Below, piece by piece: positions 35,253-43,403 of a DNA stretch of 64,000 bases; positions within the stretch are counted from its first letter, which is position 1; each line of letters starts with the position of its first letter. The DNA comes from CAUZFZ01 sp963579025. GTDB lineage: Bacteria; Planctomycetota; Planctomycetia; Planctomycetales; Planctomycetaceae. Location of the stretch: contig CAUZFZ010000011.1 in NCBI GenBank assembly GCA_963579025.1, forward strand, positions 1 through 64,000. The letters run 5' to 3'. The position numbers and the translations under genes were made by a program. Under the pieces are notes generated by a model. That model ran no database searches, was not told the origin of the DNA, and saw only the letters and a program-made list of their open reading frames with translations.

Positions 35253-35447
35253 GATCGCAGGCAGAAACCAAACAGGAAGCAGGTCCAGGGACGGTCACTT
35301 TTAGCGGTATCGCTGCACGCCCGACAGCGATCTCCAGGCCAAATCTTCTGACGCAGCTGTTTGGCTATGACCCGACTCAGTCCCGGAGGAAATCCGGGCA
35401 CGAGACGGTCCGGGGTCGTCAACTGTTTGACGCGGAGTGGCTTTGAA

Positions 35448-36419
35448 TCACTCTGGCTGCGCCGGCGCAACGGTTGGCACTGCATAGATTCCTGGCTGAG
35501 CGTCGTGCACCAGGAATTCTCCCGTCACCTCGTCACGTTTCAGACGGATCGGATGGGGGAACTCCGGCGCGGTGACGCATCTCAATGCACGAATGATGTC
35601 GATCCGCCCATTCAGCCTGCCGCCCCACAATTCGGCAATCTCTTTGGTGTCCAGCGACATGGGCTCGATCACAAACAGGGCATCCGCAACGCGCGACAAC
35701 GAGTGGGCGTCGCTGACATTCTGAAACTGGCTGACACAGATGCACGTCACGGAATGCTGATGATTGCAGGATCGGAGTGCCGCCACGTGCCGGGCGACAT
35801 CGGGGTGAGACGGATTGAGCAATGCCAGCGAGTCGATCACGACCAGTTCGACCGCTTCCGTTTCGAGTAGAGCGCGATATCGCGACAGAAACTCTTCCCA
35901 GGTCGCGTTTTCGTACGCAGGAACTTCCAGCACGCGAGTGTTGCTGAGCACACGATCGCGGAATTCCGATTCACTCAAACCGGTTGCGGCCATGCCGATT
36001 TTCGTCATGCGAGAGCACAAGTCGTCGCGTCCGCTGTCAGCGGCGTCGCGAAACTTCTCCTCACTGACAACAAGCCCGACCCGCATGCCACTGCTCGCCG
36101 CGCGGGCCAGGCCGGCAAGCACGGTGCGTGTCTTGCCCTGCGCGAGTGGTCCGGTCAATGCGATGGTGCAGCCCCTGGGCACGCCGCCCAGTGAGTGCTT
36201 TCTGTCTGCGGTCAAACAGACGTGATCGAGTACGGAACCGAATGGAAGTGCCGCCTGCTGTTTGATGAGAGACTCGAAACCGGCTGGTTTCAGAATCCCC
36301 GCGGAAGTCACTGTCGACGGCCGGCGTCTTGAGGTTCTGCGTGGAGCCGCCTTCTTCCGCGACGCGACTTTCTTTCCTGACGCGATTTTCTTTCGGGGAG
36401 CTGCTTTTTTCTTTGCCAT
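35448..36419 (-). CDS. RecA/RadA-fold ATPase with histone-H1-like tail
   Basis: 323 residues from ATG 36419. Residues 1-36 are a lysine/arginine/alanine-rich tail (KKKAAPRKKIASGKKVASRK) like histone H1 or DNA-binding tails in other bacteria. The rest is a RecA-fold core: Walker A GPLAQGKT (90-97), Walker B AVELVVIDSLALL (about 190), then IGMAATG and CICVSQFQN. It resembles the RadA/KaiC branch but lacks RadA's zinc finger and Lon-like domain. A DNA-linked ATPase role is inferred. It is divergent from the propeller gene at 36528. Confidence 0.7.
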   Translation of the reverse strand: MAKKKAAPRKKIASGKKVASRKKAAPRRTSRRRPSTVTSAGILKPAGFESLIKQQAALPFGSVLDHVCLTADRKHSLGGVPRGCTIALTGPLAQGKTRTVLAGLARAASSGMRVGLVVSEEKFRDAADSGRDDLCSRMTKIGMAATGLSESEFRDRVLSNTRVLEVPAYENATWEEFLSRYRALLETEAVELVVIDSLALLNPSHPDVARHVAALRSCNHQHSVTCICVSQFQNVSDAHSLSRVADALFVIEPMSLDTKEIAELWGGRLNGRIDIIRALRCVTAPEFPHPIRLKRDEVTGEFLVHDAQPGIYAVPTVAPAQPE

Positions 36420-36435
36420 GCACTGGGTTCCAGCT

Positions 36436-36465
36436 TTGTTGCCGAGAATCAATGGTCCCTATAAT
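36436..36465 (+). promoter_or_regulatory. Probable promoter of the propeller gene
   Basis: TTGTTG (36436-36441) and TATAAT (36460-36465) with an 18-bp spacer, 63 bp before the ATG at 36528. The -10 is a perfect consensus. It sits in the divergent region shared with the RecA-fold gene. Confidence 0.45.
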
Positions 36466-36527
36466 CCCGCCGCACTGCAGACGTACCTGCTCAACTGCAC
36501 CAAACGCTTCAAACCTCGAGGATCGAC

Positions 36528-37619
36528 ATGGAACGCCGTCCCCTGCCTGCTCTCCTGAGCGCCATCGGAATCGCTTTGACAATGACACTTGCCGGCCAGG
36601 CGGAGGATTCCCCATCCCCGTCTCCGAAGGCACAGGAAGCGAAGCGCCTCGCCAACATCCGGCAGGTCACGGTTGGACTGCCTCGCGCAGGTGAAGGCTA
36701 CTTCTCGCCGGACGGGACAAAGATCGTCTATCAGGCATACCCGATCGGTTATCCCTTTTACCAGATTTATGTCCAGTCACTCGACTCAAAGACACCAACA
36801 CGAGTGAGCCCAGGTCGCGGTCGTACGACCTGCAGCTATTTCACCGTCGACGCAAAACGGATTCTGTTTGCGTCCAGCCACTCCGACCCGCGCATTGCCG
36901 AAACCGAACGCAAAGCTCGGGAACTCGCCGCACAGGGCGGACGCCGTCGTTATCAGTGGGACTTCGATCCGCACATGGACATCTACACGATCAGTCTCGA
37001 TGGCACCGATCTCAAACGCTTGACCGATGCTCCGGGCTACGACGCCGAAGGCAGCTACTCCTCTGACGGAAAGCAGATCGTGTTTACTTCGTCACGAGAC
37101 GGCGACCCGGATCTGTTCATCATGGACGCCGACGGCGAAAACGTCCGCCAACTGACCAACGTCGATGGATACGACGGCGGACCGTTCTTCTCGCCGGACA
37201 ACAAGTGGGTCATCTTCCGCAGCGACCGCGCCAAAGAGCACATGCTGCAGCTCTTCGCAATCTCGGCGGATGGCAAGACAGAAGTGCAACTGACCGACAA
37301 TCTGAATCAGGTGAACTGGTGCCCGTACTTCCATCCGAGTGGTGACTACCTTGTGTGGGCCGGAGCTGACTACTCGCGCGGCCCGCGAGCGCCCGGAGCG
37401 AAGTTCCAACTGTTCACACTTGAGTTGAAGAAAACCGCATCCGGTCTGAAGGGCGGTGACATAACTCAGGTCACCCACGGTTCATCGCAAAACGTCCTGC
37501 CTGTCTTCAGTCCCGACGGTACAAAACTGATGTGGACGTCGACCCGTACAGAGGATGAATCCAGTCAGTTATGGATCGCGGACTGGAAGCGCGGAGCCAA
37601 GTCAGCAGGAACTGAGTGA
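36528..37619 (+). CDS. TolB-like propeller protein
   Basis: 363 residues with a signal peptide (1-26, ending GQAED). Repeated PD40/WD40-like blades are visible: YFSPDGTKIVYQAYP, GSYSSDGKQIVFTSSRDGDPDLFIMDADGENVRQLT, PFFSPDNKWVIFRSDR, PVFSPDGTKLMWTSTR. TolB-like propellers bind protein or peptide partners in the periplasm. A dedicated role in the Tol system is not supported, since no pal or tolA is adjacent. The next gene overlaps its stop by four bases, so they are co-transcribed. Confidence 0.85.
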   Translation: MERRPLPALLSAIGIALTMTLAGQAEDSPSPSPKAQEAKRLANIRQVTVGLPRAGEGYFSPDGTKIVYQAYPIGYPFYQIYVQSLDSKTPTRVSPGRGRTTCSYFTVDAKRILFASSHSDPRIAETERKARELAAQGGRRRYQWDFDPHMDIYTISLDGTDLKRLTDAPGYDAEGSYSSDGKQIVFTSSRDGDPDLFIMDADGENVRQLTNVDGYDGGPFFSPDNKWVIFRSDRAKEHMLQLFAISADGKTEVQLTDNLNQVNWCPYFHPSGDYLVWAGADYSRGPRAPGAKFQLFTLELKKTASGLKGGDITQVTHGSSQNVLPVFSPDGTKLMWTSTRTEDESSQLWIADWKRGAKSAGTE

Positions 37620-38062
37620 CATTGATCAGGTTAGCGAGTGTTCTGCTGTTTGATGACAGTCGCGGTTTCAACATGCTGCGGCTCGCTGGAGCGATCGGAT
37701 GCACTGTATTCCTGACCGTACTTCTGCTGAGCAGTGATCCGTGGGCCTTACTGGGTTTTCTGCCCAGGGCCGAGGATGACATCTTCGACAGTTCGAACGA
37801 CAAGCTGTATCACGTGATCGGCTACTTCGGACTGTCGATGTCTCTGCTATGCACTGGGCTGACGAAAAGTCGGAGAGTCTTCGCTGGCCTGGCAACTGCG
37901 GCCGCTACCCATGCCGTACTGATCGAATCGTTGCAGCAATTTTTTCCACCGCGTCAGACCGATCCGCTCGATCTGTGCGCCAATCTTGCGGGACTGACAC
38001 TGGGATGTGGGCTGGGCGTGATGCTGCGTCGAATGGCGCCGATTGCCGACACCGCTCAGTAG
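37616..38062 (+). CDS. VanZ-like membrane protein
   Basis: 148 residues if GTG 37616 is used, which overlaps the propeller stop (GTGA); ATG 37673 is an alternative giving 129. Four hydrophobic segments (LAGAIGCTVFLTVLLL, LYHVIGYFGLSMSLLC, VFAGLATAAATHAVLIESLQ, LCANLAGLTLGCGLGVML) and the motifs NDKLYHVIGYFGL and PPRQTDPLDLCANLAG fit the VanZ family, which in Gram-positives is linked to teicoplanin resistance but is mostly of unknown role elsewhere. It is the last gene of the TolB-like pair. Confidence 0.78.
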   Translation: MTLIRLASVLLFDDSRGFNMLRLAGAIGCTVFLTVLLLSSDPWALLGFLPRAEDDIFDSSNDKLYHVIGYFGLSMSLLCTGLTKSRRVFAGLATAAATHAVLIESLQQFFPPRQTDPLDLCANLAGLTLGCGLGVMLRRMAPIADTAQ

Positions 38063-38335
38063 CTCCCAGGGAAGTTCATCCACGACAACAAATGAAAATC
38101 GGCACCACTCCGGTAAGGGTTCTGCGAGCCCGGAATAATGAACACGCGACACGATCCGGCTGAGACAGTAGTCTGCCCTCATGCGGTTCAGGAACTCGCA
38201 CTGAAACCGCAAGGGCCACCCGCCCGCGAAGCGGAAAAGTTCAACGCACGATCAATCCGTCGACATCCATGCCAACGGATAGATCGCAATTCGTTAGCCG
38301 GCAAGACAACATTCAACTCTCGCAAGAACATATCG

Positions 38336-39697
38336 ATGGCACATCCGTGGGACGCCAATTGGGAAGTCGGCGAGCGACTCGGCAAAGGTGGGCAAGGGTT
38401 GACACATCTCACGACAAGAAAGGACTCCACAGCCACCACGGCAGCGATCAAGACGCTCAGGAACAACAAGGACGCACAAGCCCGCGGCCGAATGCACCGC
38501 GAAGTCGCGAGCCTCGAAGTTCTTTGGTCCGCAGGTGGCGCCGTTCCTAACGTTCTGGATCACAACACCCACGATTACCAAGACACAACCAAAGAACTCT
38601 TCGTCGTGATGGAGTACGTTCCGGGGCCAACACTCCGCGAAGCGATCACCGAAAATGCTCCGTTCTCCGTTGCTAAAGCAACAACCCTCATACGTGGCCT
38701 CTGCAACACAGTCAATTTGGCGCATACGTTTCCGATTTTGCATCGTGACTTGAAGCCCGAGAACATAATTGATCGGGACGGTGCTCATTCGGACCTCGTC
38801 ATTGTTGACTACGGCCTCGCGTTCAATACCGAGAACCCCGATGTCACCGTCACCAATGAGACATTCCGGAATCGCTTCCTTGATCTCCCGGAAACAAACA
38901 CACCCGGCGGCAACCTTCGTGATCCGCGAAGTGACATAACTGCAGTCTGCGCCATTTATTATTATGCACTGACCGGTCATGTACCCGGGCAACTCCAAAG
39001 TGGCGACGGTTTGCCGCCACACATGCGAAGTGGCTATTCACTGAAGGAATCACTTCAGGCCGATGCGCCAATTGGGCAACTGGAGATACTGTTTAATCGA
39101 GCCTTTTCGCCAAACGTCGACAATCGGTTTCAGACAATCGTGGAGTTTTGTGATCGCCTCGAACTGGTGACAGCTGTCACTCATGCAACGGTTCCTGAAG
39201 ATCCAATCGCCGTCGCAGAACGGGCATCCGCAACACTCCGGCATCGAGATCGCACCACGCAAATTCAAGAGTTTCGGCAGCCGGCACAGCAATTGATGCA
39301 AACAATTCAAACCTATGCGCAGAAATACAGTGGACAACTCGGACGGTTCGCCCTAGCTGTGACCCAAAACGAAAACAAACTCGGCAAGGCGATTGCCGAA
39401 GGGCTTGATCGCGTGCATCCGCACCAATTGAAGCTGCAACTCAATGCCGCGCATTACAATCATTTACGCATTCTCGTCCTCACCGTTGCCTCTCAAGGCG
39501 AACAGTGCGTAATCCTTCGCCAGGCATTCGCACGAGAGGGTGCAAGCAATAAGATCGAACCAGCGAGCGATTGGTCCGAACTGCTCTGGTATGATGCTTC
39601 GGATCAGTCGCCTACACTTGATGCGGTTCACCGCGACATTCAAGCGTGGATGAATCAAGCGATACAAGATCTTACTGACCATGTCCTTACCCAGTGA
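38336..39697 (+). CDS. Soluble serine/threonine protein kinase
   Basis: 453 residues from ATG 38336; the open frame back to 38138 is not protein-like. Kinase motifs: glycine loop GKGGQG (16-21), AIK with Lys 39, Glu 56, HRDLKPEN (136-143) with catalytic Asp 138, and DYG in place of DFG (158-160). Residues from about 310 to 453 form a separate helical C-terminal domain (FRQPAQQLMQTIQTYAQ, then EGLDRVHPHQLKLQLN) that I do not recognise. No membrane segment is present, unlike most PknB-type kinases. GC is lower than in neighbouring genes, suggesting acquisition. Confidence 0.85.
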   Translation: MAHPWDANWEVGERLGKGGQGLTHLTTRKDSTATTAAIKTLRNNKDAQARGRMHREVASLEVLWSAGGAVPNVLDHNTHDYQDTTKELFVVMEYVPGPTLREAITENAPFSVAKATTLIRGLCNTVNLAHTFPILHRDLKPENIIDRDGAHSDLVIVDYGLAFNTENPDVTVTNETFRNRFLDLPETNTPGGNLRDPRSDITAVCAIYYYALTGHVPGQLQSGDGLPPHMRSGYSLKESLQADAPIGQLEILFNRAFSPNVDNRFQTIVEFCDRLELVTAVTHATVPEDPIAVAERASATLRHRDRTTQIQEFRQPAQQLMQTIQTYAQKYSGQLGRFALAVTQNENKLGKAIAEGLDRVHPHQLKLQLNAAHYNHLRILVLTVASQGEQCVILRQAFAREGASNKIEPASDWSELLWYDASDQSPTLDAVHRDIQAWMNQAIQDLTDHVLTQ

Positions 39698-39714
39698 CCA
39701 TCGATAGGCTGGCT

Positions 39715-39762
39715 AACAAATAGAGCGTTCTGTCGAGCGCAGCCGAGATAGAACGATTTGTT
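39715..39762. terminator. 13-bp bulged hairpin after the kinase gene
   Basis: AACAAAT plus CGTTCT (39715-39721, 39726-39731) pair with AGAACG plus ATTTGTT (39750-39762), with a four-base bulge AGAG and an 18-base loop. It starts 17 bases after the kinase stop. Confidence 0.55.
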
Positions 39763-40062
39763 CGAGAAGCCCGGGTGATTTGATTTGACTCCGGTCTGCT
39801 GTGAGCTATCGGCGAAAGTTCTGCGGGAGGGTCAGGCGGTAAAGCCTGAGAAGTCGGCGTCACGTGGAGTGGCGGCCGGCAAGATCTGGCTCACGCTGCA
39901 CACCGCCAGAGCCGACGACGCGGTTTCTATCAATCCTATGCGTCGAGACCGGCTGGTCCTTCCAGGCAGGGCACGGCCGGCGCCGGGACTCGACGCAACT
40001 TCCACGCTTACGCTTCTGGGGAGGACTCAAACTCTGCTCAGATGGCAATGTTGAGGTGTTTG

Positions 40063-40129
40063 CTGACAGAAAGATGGATGACAGAAACATGCGATACCCT
40101 CATCTTTCTGTCATCCATTTTTCTGTCAG
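40063..40129. repeat. Imperfect 28-bp inverted repeat
   Basis: CTGACAGAAAGATGGATGAC... (from 40063) and ...CATCCATTTTTCTGTCAG (to 40129) face each other with few mismatches around ATGCGATACC. It has no gene and no second copy in this window. Confidence 0.55.
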
Positions 40130-40221
40130 TTCAAACGGACTGCCTCGCAGCGGCTCAGGCTTCCGTACTTGTCTCAGAAGCTGCGTAGATTCTTGAGCCG
40201 TCACGTGTGCGTTTTCAGATT

Positions 40222-40291
40222 TCACGCAAGGACGCAAAGTCGCGAAGAGTGGCAGTCAGAAGGGCTTTGCGTCTTCGCGGCTCTGCGTGAG
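40222..40291. repeat. ACGCAAAG-type repeat
   Basis: CACGCAAGGACGCAAAGTCG and, 20 bases on, CTTTGCGTCTTCGCGGCTCT are partly inverted copies of one another. Similar ACGCAAAG dyads are frequent repeats in many genomes. Confidence 0.45.
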
Positions 40292-40335
40292 ACTTTCAGT
40301 CTGGTTGCGGTGCCGCCTCATCAGCGAGTGGCCCA

Positions 40336-41742
40336 TCACGCAATCAGTTCGGGTATCAGTTCGCCGCCGGTTTGTGAGAGCTGTTTGAATCGGCCGCCGT
40401 GGAAGTACGTTAGTTTGTTGTCGTCCAGTCCGAGGAGTCTCAACAGAGTGACGTGGACGTCCTTGATGGGATGCACGCATTCGACGGCTTTTTCACCCAG
40501 TTCGTCGGTCGCCCCGATGGCATGCCCGGCATTCACGCCGCCGCCGGCGAACAGCATCGCCATGGCTTTGGCATTGTGGTCTCGACCGACACGCTGTCCG
40601 CCGCCGCGTTTGCCGTTGTCGGGACTGCGTCCGAACTCACCGGTCCACATCACCAGTGTCCGATCAAGCATGCCGCGTTGCTTCAGGTCGCTGATCAGCG
40701 CTGTCATGGGTTTGTCGATTGACTTGATTCTTTCGGAATGCGCCCGCTCGATGTAGTCGTGCGAATCCCAGCCGGCGGTGTAAAGCTGCACACACCGCAC
40801 GCCCTTCTCGACAAGCCGGCGAGCCAGCAGACAACGTCGTCCAAAGTCTCGCGTGAGCGGGTTGTCCAAGCCGTACCTGTTCTGTGTCTGCTGTGTTTCC
40901 TGAGTAATGTCGAGGATGTCCGGGACCTGCATCTGCATGCGGAATGTCAGCTCGTAGTTCTGCATCCGAGCTTCCAGTTCGTCATGCTCCGGATGCCGTG
41001 CCGCATGTTCCCGATTCAGCTCAGCCAGCAGATCCAGATTCCGCCTCTGCTGATCCCGACTGACGCCTTTCGGCGGGAACAGATCGAGAATTGGCGATCC
41101 ACTGGCGCGCAGAGTCGTGCCCTGGAAGTAAGGCGGCAGGAATCCGTTGGACCAGTTCGCGGGTCCACCCTGGGGATAAGCCACTTCCGGCAGAACGATG
41201 AAACCGGGAAGGTCCTGATTCTCGGACCCGAGTCCATATGTCAGCCAGGCACCAATCGCCGGATCGCCACCGAACCGGTTACCCGTATTCATGTGATAGT
41301 TCGCTGTCGGGTGGTTAATCGATTCACCGCGACAGCCGTGATACACACACAATTCGTCTGCCACAGCGGGCAGATGCGTGAAGTGCTCGCACATCGAGAT
41401 ACCGGAATCACCCGCCTGCCGGAATTTGAAGGGGCTCTTCACGAAGTACCGCTCGCCCGATGCCATAGCCGATGCGAATTTGTCTCGTCGTACGAATTTC
41501 TGCATGTGCAGATCGTCGAGTTTTGTTTTCTGATCGAACGTGTCGATATGGCTTGGTCCTCCAGCCATAAAGAGCTGGATACAAGCCTGGGCCTTGGCCG
41601 GAACGTGCTGCGTCCGGGGCGTCAACGGGCCAGCACTCGCGTCACGCGCCAGCAGATCGGTCAACGCGATTCCGCCCAGCGAGCCTCCCAGGCCGTACAG
41701 AAAACTGCGCCGGGATGCCTCGATTTGTGATGGGTGCTGCAT
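40336..41742 (-). CDS. DUF1501 protein, solitary
   Basis: 468 residues with a twin-arginine-type leader (SRRSFLYGLGGSLGGIAL). DUF1501 signatures are IQLFMAGGPSHIDTFDQK, ESINHPTANYHMNTGNR, CLLARRLVEKGVRCVQLYTAGWDSH and WTGEFGRSPDNGKRGG with RDHN. Its usual partner, a DUF1549/DUF1553 gene, is absent on either side. The protein is probably exported folded through the Tat route. The role of the family is unknown. Confidence 0.88.
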   Translation of the reverse strand: MQHPSQIEASRRSFLYGLGGSLGGIALTDLLARDASAGPLTPRTQHVPAKAQACIQLFMAGGPSHIDTFDQKTKLDDLHMQKFVRRDKFASAMASGERYFVKSPFKFRQAGDSGISMCEHFTHLPAVADELCVYHGCRGESINHPTANYHMNTGNRFGGDPAIGAWLTYGLGSENQDLPGFIVLPEVAYPQGGPANWSNGFLPPYFQGTTLRASGSPILDLFPPKGVSRDQQRRNLDLLAELNREHAARHPEHDELEARMQNYELTFRMQMQVPDILDITQETQQTQNRYGLDNPLTRDFGRRCLLARRLVEKGVRCVQLYTAGWDSHDYIERAHSERIKSIDKPMTALISDLKQRGMLDRTLVMWTGEFGRSPDNGKRGGGQRVGRDHNAKAMAMLFAGGGVNAGHAIGATDELGEKAVECVHPIKDVHVTLLRLLGLDDNKLTYFHGGRFKQLSQTGGELIPELIA

Positions 41743-41919
41743 GTCTCGCTCCTTTGAGCTCGACGATACCGGGAGTCACCACGAAATACACCAATCACAC
41801 GGAAACAACGGACAGATATCTGCGACGGGCAAACCGCTCCGGGCCGGTCGAGTGAGATTCACCGCGTGAGCCACGATCACGCACGCTACTCGGAACCGTC
41901 GGTTGAACGGGCGTGAGAA

Positions 41920-42150
41920 TCATCTGGCATCCGAAATCACAACGGCCGGAGCGTCGCTCTGGCCCGCGATCGCGACTCGCACTGCGTACCACGCCGTCAG
42001 TCCCGCAACCAGCGCGAAGACAACGGGAAGCAGACGCCGCGCCTGGCCTTCCAGTCGATGGTGGGAAGCTCGCCTGGCATGAAGTTGCGACAGTTCGTCG
42101 CGCACGGCGTCAACCTCGTCCAGCAGAACCTGAGTCTGGTATTCGTCCAT
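41920..42150 (-). CDS. Small membrane protein
   Basis: 76 residues from ATG 42150, which shares one base with the stop of the upstream gene (TGATG), so translation is coupled. An acidic/helical N-terminus (VLLDEVDAVRDELSQLH) and one membrane helix (LLPVVFALVAGLTAWYAVRV, about 40-60) are visible. It probably forms a complex with the preceding membrane protein. The family is not recognised. Confidence 0.65.
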   Translation of the reverse strand: MDEYQTQVLLDEVDAVRDELSQLHARRASHHRLEGQARRLLPVVFALVAGLTAWYAVRVAIAGQSDAPAVVISDAR

Positions 42151-42953
42151 CACTTTGCATCCCCTGAAAGGAGCATGGCGGGTTCGGCAATCGTTTCGGC
42201 CAGCGCACTGGCTGCCGTGGGTACTGCGCTGTCTGATGCCTGCAAATTGTCGCTCAGCAATTCCAGTTCAAGACGGAGTCTCTGTTCGGCCCAGTCGCCG
42301 ATGACATCCACGGCTTCATCGCGCGAACACTGCAGCTCCGACTGGTACAGCCGAATGGCCTGCTCGGTGGCTTCCTGTTCCAGCAGCCGGTCGATCCGGG
42401 GAACAAGTTGCTGATCCCAGTTGTCGACGACCTGCTCGCCCAGACGGCTGAGTCGTTCGTGCAGGTAATGCTGTGAACGTTTCACGCGCCAGGTCGCTCG
42501 ACCGGCCCGCAGGACGAACGTCACGGCGAACACACCGCCAATCATCAGGAATGCCGCGAGGCCCGAGTAGGTCGCATGTTGCGTCAACGGATCGTGAATC
42601 ACGTTGCGAATCACCTGGTGATGGGCGGTGGTCAGACAGACCATTGCCAGCTTGCCAACGCCAGCCCCGAAGCTGATCGCCACCAGACCCAGACACAGGG
42701 CTGCCACCAACCCCCAACGGCGGTCCTGAGCCTGGCCGACACAACGCAATCGATACACAAGCCAGGCGGCGAACCCGACCACAAGAATTGCAGGCAGCAT
42801 TCCTGCCAGGGCCTCAGCCGGGCGATAGAGCCAGCCGTTCGTCAGGCCCATGGCTGACGACACCATCAGCAGGCCCGCCGCCGCCATGTTCAGCTCGAAC
42901 ACGAGGAGCAGCATCTCGCCAGGTTGAAATCGGAGTCGGAACTTATTGTTCAT
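42150..42953 (-). CDS. Membrane protein with cytoplasmic helical domain
   Basis: 267 residues from ATG 42953 (GTG 42962 is the alternative). Four hydrophobic segments (MLLLVFELNMAAAGLLMVSS, ALAGMLPAILVVGFAAWLVY, GLVAALCLGLVAISFGAGVG, YSGLAAFLMIGGVFAVTFVL) are followed by a long charged helical domain (RSQHYLHERLSRLGEQVVDN, then YQSELQCSRDEAVDVIG). No transport or enzyme motif is seen. It is coupled to the small membrane gene after it. Confidence 0.65.
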   Translation of the reverse strand: MNNKFRLRFQPGEMLLLVFELNMAAAGLLMVSSAMGLTNGWLYRPAEALAGMLPAILVVGFAAWLVYRLRCVGQAQDRRWGLVAALCLGLVAISFGAGVGKLAMVCLTTAHHQVIRNVIHDPLTQHATYSGLAAFLMIGGVFAVTFVLRAGRATWRVKRSQHYLHERLSRLGEQVVDNWDQQLVPRIDRLLEQEATEQAIRLYQSELQCSRDEAVDVIGDWAEQRLRLELELLSDNLQASDSAVPTAASALAETIAEPAMLLSGDAK

Positions 42954-43403
42954 GGCAAACACCGGTTGGGAATGGCCGCATCTCGTACTCGGGCAATCTG
43001 CCGCGTGACAGACACAAATCCCGATGCCTAATCATTTCCGCTGGCGCGAGCTTTTGGTGAAGAATCGCGAATCAACAGCGAAAATGGCCGTTGCGGCAAA
43101 TCAACATGAATCAGAATCGGAACACGATTCGCGTCTGGCGATTCCGACCATGCCGGTACGTCGTGACAAGTCGCATGCGACACCGACTGCAGAATCTGGA
43201 CTGCGGTGATGCATCACCGCTTTCCTATCGTGGCGAAGCCACTTTTGCGGCGCAGCCGCTTTCCATCTTTGTTCGACGGCGCGTCGCGCCGCCCAGGACG
43301 GAGCGAGCGGCTTTGCCGCTAATGGGAAAAAGGGGAAAGCGACGATGCATCGTCGCACTCCAGAAGTGTGCAACTTCAGGAGGCGGACGCGAGCCTCACG
43401 GGG
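42954..43403. other. Intergenic region with a long repeat
   Basis: No gene is supported; ORFs here come from the repeat at 43191-43380. The rest shows nothing distinct. Confidence 0.5.
43191..43380 (+). repeat. About 190-bp dispersed repeat, family D copy 1
   Basis: Starts near GATGCATCACCGC and contains TATCGTGGCGAAGCCACTTT, TGCGGCGCAGCCGC and GCGACGATGCATCGTCGC, ending near GTGCAACTTC. A second copy lies in the opposite orientation at 59350-59550. It contains several short palindromes and encodes no convincing protein, although its translation SYRGEATFAAQP appears in ORFs at both sites. Confidence 0.75.

Larger units (their letters stand above)
39763..40335. other. Repeat-rich stretch without genes
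   Basis: No gene is supported. It holds the inverted repeat 40063-40129 and the repeat 40222-40291, listed separately, before the stop of the DUF1501 gene. Confidence 0.5.

Noticed and set aside
38289..39721. Integron attC site around the kinase gene
   Set aside because: The inverted 11-mer resembles the GTTRRRY/RYYYAAC boxes, but the sequence deviates from them (GTTAGCC) and no second pair of boxes or integrase is seen. Kept only as a lower-interest finding.
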